Assembly: GCA_905221605.1 (NCBI GenBank)
Contig: CAJNDS010001802.1
Coordinates: 359,922 to 423,921 of the forward strand
DNA length: 64,000 bases
Origin: Symbiodinium natans
Taxonomy: Eukaryota > Sar > Dinophyceae > Suessiales > Symbiodiniaceae
Direction of reading: 5' to 3'
Positions 57,999-64,000 of this stretch are shown here, one piece after another. The notes beneath the pieces were generated by a model. The model searched no databases, was not told the origin of the DNA, and saw only the letters and a list, made by a program, of their open reading frames with translations. The stretch's first letter is position 1, and every line of letters begins with the position of its first letter. A program made the position numbers and the translations under genes.

Positions 57999-58900
57999 TT
58001 GTCCCTTTCTTCGAGACGAGAAGCAGATGGATAAGACGAGATGGAAAGAGAGATTCTTTGCTTCGCTGCAGAATGTGGGGTGAAAACAACAGTAGACTGT
58101 TTGGGGAACAAGTCTTCCCTTTGCTCTTTTTGGGCATACAACAGGGCGAAGAAATTCCTTCTCCCCTCTTATCCCTGTTCTGTAGTCTATCGTTACAGAA
58201 AGACAAATACATATACAAGGTGCCAGTTTCACTCTTGTCCCCCTCCTTTAGCGCTTTTCTTACAGCAGAAAAGCTGAACATGCAAGAATACAGCCTCCTC
58301 TCTCTTCTCTCTTCTTTGTTCTCTTGTACGTGACAAATGAATACACAAGAGGACAAGGAAAAGAGAAGTTAATGGGCGGGAAAGAGGGCAGGGTGGATTG
58401 CTTTGTTCCTGGCAAGAAGGGAGCCCCCCCCCCCCCGTAGAGCAGGGCTGAGAGCCCTTACACCCTCTCTTTTGCTTTCTTTCTCTCCTGCGTTCCCAGG
58501 TCTTCTGTTCTTTTGCGTTTAGGAAATTCAAGGGAACTGCTAAAAAAGGAGGAAGGAGTTTTTCTTGTCTCTTTTCGTTGCCCTTGCTGGCCCTTGCTCT
58601 TTTCTTTTCTCGTTCAGCGAGAGAGGAAGAGACTGCAGGGGGCAAACAACAAAGAATGGACAAGAGCCCTTCTCTCTTATCTTATTGAGAAACTGATAGG
58701 TAAGAGGAGGAAGAAACTCCCCTCCCCTCAGTCTCCATCTCTTCTCTTCTTTTCTCTTCTTTACGTGCACCTCTCAAACCGAAGACAAAAGAACAAACGA
58801 TGAAGGGAACATGATATCGACTGTTTTGGCTATCCTTCTTGCTTCTCATTGCTGTTCCATCGTTCTCTTCTCTCTTCAAGTCTGTCCAGATATTTTCTTT

Positions 58901-59000
58901 NNNNNNNNNNNNNNNNNNNNNNNNNNNNNNNNNNNNNNNNNNNNNNNNNNNNNNNNNNNNNNNNNNNNNNNNNNNNNNNNNNNNNNNNNNNNNNNNNNNN
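58901..59000. other. Assembly gap, 100 N
   Basis: Exactly 100 N. The 413 nt before it (58488-58900) and after it (59001-59413) are the same sequence with about four substitutions. Confidence 1.
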
Positions 59001-59413
59001 CTGCGTTCCCAGGTCTTCTGTTCTTTTGCGTTTAGGAAATTCAAGGGAACTGCTAAAAAAGGAGGAAGGAGTTTTTCTTGTCTCTTTTCGTTGCCCTTGC
59101 TGGCCCTTGCTCTTTTCTTTTCTCGTTCAGCGAGAGAGGAAGAGACTGCAGGGGGCAAACAACAAAGAATGGACAAGAGCCCTTCTCTCTTATCTTATTG
59201 AGAAATTGATAGGTAAGAGGAGGAAGAAACTCCCCTCTCCTCAGTCTCCATCTCTTCTCTTCTTTTCTCTTCTTTACGTGCTCCTCTCAAACCGAAGACA
59301 AAAGAACAAACGATGAAGGGAACATGATATCGACTGTTTTGGCTATCCTTCTTGCTTCTCATTGCTGTTCCATCGTTCTCTTCTCTCTTCAAGTCTATCC
59401 AGATATTTTCTTT

Positions 59414-60529
59414 TTTCCTTTCGACGAGGAGAATGGGAAGAGAAGGTCCTTTCTCTTCGTCCCTCGTGTTCCTTCCAAAACACGAAGTGCGTGCGGCGTG
59501 TGAAAAGGTAGAATTTCTACCCGCGTCGCGCAGGTATATAGGATGTATGTGTTGCATGAGCAGCTAGAATTTCTACCCACATCTTGTAGGTGTGTATATG
59601 TATTGTATATCACATAGAGAAACGGAGAGGAAAGGGCGGGAATACTCAAACCGTAAGACTAGGATTTGAGGGCATTGGGTTTTTGTATGTAACCCCGATC
59701 CAGCGAGAATATTGTGAGCAAGTATCTGGGTTCTGGGCCTTCCCACAAGCCCAACTTGCTCGCAAGTACATGGGTTGTCATTTCAATGTTTCCCAAAGGG
59801 TCACCCAGAACAATTCTCATTTCTCACACACACATCATCCCCAATACTCACAAATACATATCTCATAAACCCTTCTCGTTTAAGGTTTAGATTTGAGCGT
59901 ATTCGACGAAGGCTTAGGGTAAATTCCAAGATTTACACATGCTTCTTATTTAGTTTTGGGACATAGCCTTATTCCTAAACCTATTCCTTTAACGTTTAAG
60001 ACCAAAACGCACGCATGAGCCTTAGTTGTTTAAGGTTTGCGCCGGACACTGAGGTTTATTAATTCTAGATTCTTAAACCACGCACCTGGGCACGACGAGG
60101 TTGCGGGAAAGGGGGGAGAATCGCGAACCTTATGGCTGAAGCTTAAGCCTAACCCTATTCCAAACCATATTCGCTGAAGATCTAGTGAATTCAGATCGTG
60201 TTTTAAGTTGGGGTCCCTGAAGGAGCAAAAAAGGGGGAAAAAATCCAACAAAATGAGCAATTTGGTGAAAACCCTTATGTTTTGGTCTGAGATGGAGCTG
60301 TGTAAAGGGTCCTTCCGAGTCCTTGCTCAGAAGACTTGCTCCTTTTCAATCTTCAAGGGTTTTAAAGAATGTAAGAGGTTTTTTCTAATTTTAAGGGGCC
60401 TCTGTGGCATATTCGTTAAGTATCAACAATCTTCTTCTGAAAGAACCCTCCGAGTTTTATCTCCTGAAAAGAGGAAAAGGAAAATGCTAAGCGAAGCGTT
60501 CACTCATTGTTTTCCCCTAAAAATTTTGC
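59414..60529. other. Unique spacer between arrays
   Basis: Contains two copies of a motif with GTAGAATTTCTACCC (59508 and 59563). A segment at 59700 is shared with 51950 and 52388. Nothing coding is supported. Confidence 0.45.
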
Positions 60530-61030
60530 ACCTTCACGGACCCCCAATGAAGGCCAAAAACAAAAGGGTTTTCACCAAATTGCTGATGTTGATGATTTTG
60601 CGTCTTGCACGGACCCCAGCTAAAGCCAAAAACATAGGTGTTTTCGCCAAATTATTGTTCATTTGGGCGATTTTTGGCAATTTTGCACCTTCACAGACCC
60701 CCAGGTAAGGCAAAAACATCCGGATTTTCAATTTTCGTGATTTTTTGCAATTTTGCGCGTTCACCGACCCTCAGCTAAGGCCAAAACAAAAAGATTTTCA
60801 TCAAATTGCTGATTTTTGTGATTTTCCTGAGTTTGGTTGTTTTTTGCAATGTGGCGCCTTGACGGACCCCTATCCAAGGCCAAAACATAAGGATTTCCAT
60901 CAAACCGTGCTTTTTGTAATTTTGCGCCTGCACCCACCCCCAGCTAAGGCCAAAACATAAGGATGTTACCAGATTGCGACTTTTGGCAATTTTGCGCCTT
61001 CACCGGCTTATTTAGGTGATTTGTTTGCAA
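60530..61030 (+). repeat. Satellite with 75-95-nt unit
   Basis: Recurrent CACGGACCCCCAGCTAAGGCCAAAA...TTTTCACCAAATTGCTGATTTT...GGCAATTTTGCGCCTTCA, about six diverged copies. Confidence 0.85.
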
Positions 61031-61059
61031 CGTGGCGCCTTGACGAACCTCAAACTATT

Positions 61060-62222
61060 CGAACACCCCCCCTCCCAATACTAAATTACGAGCCGGGCCT
61101 TCTCCCAATACTAAATTACGAGCCCGGGCCTTCTCCCAATACTAAATTACGAGCCCGGGCCTTCTCCCAATACTAAATGACGAGCCCGGACCTTCCCCCA
61201 ATACTAAATTACGAGCCCGGACCTTCCCCCAATACTAAATTACGAGCCCGTGCCTTCCCCCAATACTAAATTACGAGCCAGGCCCTTCTCCCAATACTAA
61301 ATTACGAGCCAGGGCCTTCCCCTCCCTCCTTTCCAGACTGGTCTCCCCGGGCCCCCCCCCAAACTATTCGAACTATTCGAACTATTCGAACTATTCGAAA
61401 TTATTCGAACTATTCGAACCCACTTGGTTCGAATAGTTCGAATAATTTCGAATAGTTCGAATAGTTCGAATGGTTTGGGCGCCCCAGGCCGGGCCCCAAA
61501 CTATTCGAACACCCCCCCTCCCAATACTAAATTACGAGCCCGGGCCTTAATTACGAGCCCGGGCCTTCTCCCAACACTAAATTACGAGCTCGGGCCTTCT
61601 CCCAATACTAAATTACGAGCCCGGGCCTTCCCCCAATACTAAATTACGAGCCCGGCCTTCCCCCAATACTAAATTACGAGCCCGGGCCTTCCCCCAATAC
61701 TAAATTACGAGCCCGGGCCTTCCCCCAATACTAAATTACCAGCCCGGGCCTTCTCCCAACACTAAATTACGAGCCATGGCCTACCCTTCCTTTCCAGACA
61801 GGTCTCCCCGGGCCCCCCCCCCAAACTATTCGAACTATTCGAAACTATTCAAACTATTCGAACCCCCTTGGTTCGAATAGTTCGAATAGTTTCAAATAAT
61901 TCGAATAGTTTGAATAGTTTGGGCGCCCCAGGCCGGGCCCCAAACTACTCCCAAAACAAAATTACGAGCCCGGGCCTTCTCCCAATCGTAAATTACGAGC
62001 CCGGGCCTTCTCCCAATACTAAATTACGAGCCCGGACCTTCCCCGAATACTAAATTACGAGCCCGGGCCTTCCCCCAATACTAAATTACGAGCCCGGACC
62101 TGCCCCGAATACTAAATTACGAGCCCGGGCCTTCCCCCAATACTAAATTACGAGCCAGGGCCTTCTCCCAATCGAGCACGAGCCCTCCTTTCCAGACTGG
62201 TCTCCCCGGGCACCCCACCCCC
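61060..62222 (+). repeat. 31-nt satellite in three blocks
   Basis: Unit CCCAATACTAAATTACGAGC plus CCGGGCCTTCT, about 25-30 copies in blocks 61070-61320, 61510-61790 and 61950-62185. Each block ends in CTTTCCAGACTGGTCTCCCC before a palindrome. Confidence 0.92.
61361..61479. repeat. AACTATTCG / CGAATAGTT palindrome
   Basis: Arms of about 55 nt made of 9-mer repeats around CCCACTTGG. Related palindromes: 61821-61923 and 62224-62297. Confidence 0.92.
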
Positions 62223-62309
62223 CTAAACTATTCGAACTATTCGAAATTTTTCGAACTATTCGAACCCCCTTGGCTCGAATAGTTCGAATAGTTTGGGGCA
62301 CCAGTTTTG

Positions 62310-63510
62310 TGCGGCATTTGCAGGACTTTTGCAAGGTGCCAAGGGGATCCCGGCAAATTTTGACAGGCAACGTTGTTCCTACCCTTTTCCCGTTTTGCCT
62401 GGTTTTTGCAGGACTTTTGCAGGGTGCCAAGGGGATCCCGGCAAATTTCGACCCGCAAAGTTGTTCCTACCCGTTCCCGTTTTGTGTGATATTTGCGGGA
62501 CTTTTGCAGGGCGCCAAGGGGATCCCGGCAAATTTCGACCCGCCAAGTTGTTCCTACCCGTTCCCGTTTTGCGTGGCATTTGCAGGACTTTGTCAGGGCG
62601 CCAAGGGGATCCCGGCAAATTTCGACCCGCAAATGTTGTTCCTACCCGTTCCCGTTTTGTGTGGTATTTGCAGGACTTTTGCAGGGCGCCAAGGGGATCC
62701 CGGCAAATTTTGACAGGCAACGTTGTTCCTACCTGTTCCCGTTTTGTGCGGTACTTGAAGAACTTTTCCAGGGTGCCAAGGGGATCCCGGCAAATTTCGA
62801 CCCGCAAAGTTGTTCCTACCCGTTCCCGTTTTGTGTGTTATTTGCGGGACTTTTGCAGGGCGCCAAGGGGATCCCGGCAAATTTCGACCCGCAAAGTTGT
62901 TCCTACCCGTTCCCGTGTTGTGTGGTATTTGCGGGACTTTTGCAGGGTGCCAAGGGGATCCCGGCAAATTTCGACCCGCAAAGTTGTTCCTACCCGTTCC
63001 CGTTTTGTGCGGTATTTGCGGGACTTTTGCAGGGTGCCAAGGGGATTCCGGCAAATTTTGACCTACAAAGTTATTCCTACCCGTTCCCGTTTTGTGTGTT
63101 ATTTGCGGGACTTTTGCAGGGTGCCAAGGGGATCCCGGCAAATTTCGACCCGCCAAGTTGTTCCTACCCGTTCTCGTTTTGTGTGGTATTTGCGGGACTT
63201 TTGCAGGGTGCCAAGGGGATCCCGGCAAATTTCGACCCGCAAATGTTGTTCCTACCCATTCCCGTTTTGCGTGGTATTTGCGGGACTCTTCCATGGTGCC
63301 AAGGGGATCCCGGCAAATTTCGACCCGCAAAGTTGTTCCTACCCGTTCCCGTTTTGTGTGGTATTTGCGGGACTTGTGCAGGGTGCCAAGGGGATCCCGG
63401 CAAATTTCGACCCGCAAAGTTGTTCCTACCCGTTCCCGTTTTGTGCGGTATTTGCGGGACTTTTGCAGGGTGCCAAGGGGATTCCGGCAAATTTTGACCT
63501 TTGGGGGCCC
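62310..63510 (+). repeat. 87/88-nt satellite, about 14 copies
   Basis: The unit contains TGCCAAGGGGATCCCGGCAA, ATTTCGACCCGCAAAGTTGT and TCCTACCCGTTCCCGTTTTG. Starts at 62343, 62431, 62518, 62605, 62693 and 62780 give steps of 88, 87, 87, 88 and 87. Because 87 is a multiple of 3 and the unit lacks stops in several frames, long open frames arise on both strands. Confidence 0.95.
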
Positions 63511-63539
63511 CAGGCCGGCGCGAACCCCCCTTCCTCCCA

Positions 63540-64000
63540 AACTGGTCTCCCCGGGGACCCCCCAAACTATTCGAACTATTCGAACCCCCCTGGTTCGAAT
63601 AGTTCGAATAGTTCGAATAGTTTGGGGCACCAGCCCTCGCCCCCAAACTATTCGAACTATCCGAACCCCCCTGGTTCGAATAGTTCGAATAGTTTGGGGT
63701 ACCAGGCCGGGCCCCCAAACTATTCGAACTATTCGAACCCCCCTGGTTCGAATAGTTCGAACAGTTCGAATAGTTTGGGGCACCAGGCCGGGCCCCCAAA
63801 CTATTCGAACTATTCGAACCCCTCTGGTTCGAATAGTTCGAATAGTTTCGAATAGTTCGAATAGTTCGAATAGTTTGGGGGCCCGGCCTGGGGCCCTCAC
63901 ACTATTCGAACTATTCGAACCCCCCTTTCTCCCAAACTGGTCTCCCCGGGGACGCCCCAAACTATTCGAACTATTCGAACTATTCGAAACTATTCGAACT
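63540..64000. repeat. Series of AACTATTCG palindromes
   Basis: Palindromes at 63562-63626, 63642-63700, 63713-63780 and 63794-63881, and partial ones from 63898 to the end. They are separated by GCACCAGGCCGGGCCCCC-type linkers and preceded by AAACTGGTCTCCCCGGGG. Confidence 0.93.

Larger units (their letters stand above)
52950..59413. repeat. Composite CT-rich tandem array
   Basis: Two modules alternate. One contains TTTTCTCAGTCAGCGAGAGAGGAAGA...GGACAAGAGTGCTTCTCTC...TATTGAG, near 53190, 53645, 54040, 56010, 57085, 57485, 58610 and 59130. The other contains GGCTCCCTC...GAGCAGGGTTGATTTCC...GTCTTCTGTTC...GGAAATTCAAGGGA, near 53480, 53910, 55840, 56815, 57330, 58420 and 59015. Copies at the right (55.9, 57.0, 58.5 and 59.0 kb) are nearly identical; those at the left are diverged. 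Reading frames over the array shift from copy to copy, so it is not a protein gene family. Confidence 0.8.

Noticed and set aside
61060-63510. Regularly spaced repeats suggestive of a CRISPR array
   Set aside because: Units are contiguous tandem satellites without unique spacers, in a eukaryotic context.
62293-63960. 520-codon (+), 334-codon (+) and 455-codon (-) open frames
   Set aside because: They lie in the 87/88-nt satellite and the palindromes. The repeat length is close to a multiple of 3 and lacks stops, so frames stay open on both strands.

Overview
The window looks like nuclear DNA of a photosynthetic dinoflagellate, probably of the Symbiodinium/Polarella type. This is inferred from several signs together: a nuclear light-dependent protochlorophyllide reductase (POR) with a long N-terminal presequence; genes cut into exons of about 40-130 nt; introns with both GT and GC donors and an AG|G acceptor; a likely spliced-leader acceptor just before the POR start codon; a pentatricopeptide-repeat (PPR) gene; EF-hand exons; and degenerate TTTAGGG/CCCTAAA sequence throughout. 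Most real exons are shorter than 60 codons, so they were found by translating short stretches between splice signals and testing whether reading phases join.

Region 0-52 kb carries genes, and every gene I can orient lies on the + strand. In order: the 3' end of an EF-hand, ion-channel-like gene (227-670); a TruA-type tRNA pseudouridine synthase (about 1.53-6.57 kb), in which nine consecutive exons join in phase; a string of exon islands of unrecognised genes (9.5-24.5 kb); a PPR gene (about 26.1-31.4 kb); POR (31.53-33.37 kb), starting within about 150 nt of the last recognisable PPR exon; and more exon islands (34.6-51.7 kb), including one gene with a repeated Leu-Leu/Phe-Ala-Val helix motif. 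At least ten short elements with inverted ends, in two families, are scattered among them. One family is flanked by imperfect 8-nt duplications.

Region 52-64 kb has no credible gene. It holds a composite CT-rich array (about 52.95-59.41 kb) broken by a 100-N gap between two nearly identical 413-nt copies, then four satellites: a 75-95-nt unit, a 31-nt unit, an 87/88-nt unit, and large AACTATTCG/CGAATAGTT palindromes arranged in a higher-order pattern. The longest open frames of the window lie in these repeats or antisense to POR and are not genes.

The most interesting signal is that telomere-like repeats behave as intron material. Several introns start exactly with GTTTAGGG, with the repeat supplying the GT donor. 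Many exons are preceded by CCCTAAA-type and followed by TTTAGGG-type sequence, so that the intron itself is an inverted telomere-like repeat. In one place a TTTAGGG array lies between two 33-nt copies of exon sequence, as an insertion that duplicated its target would leave.
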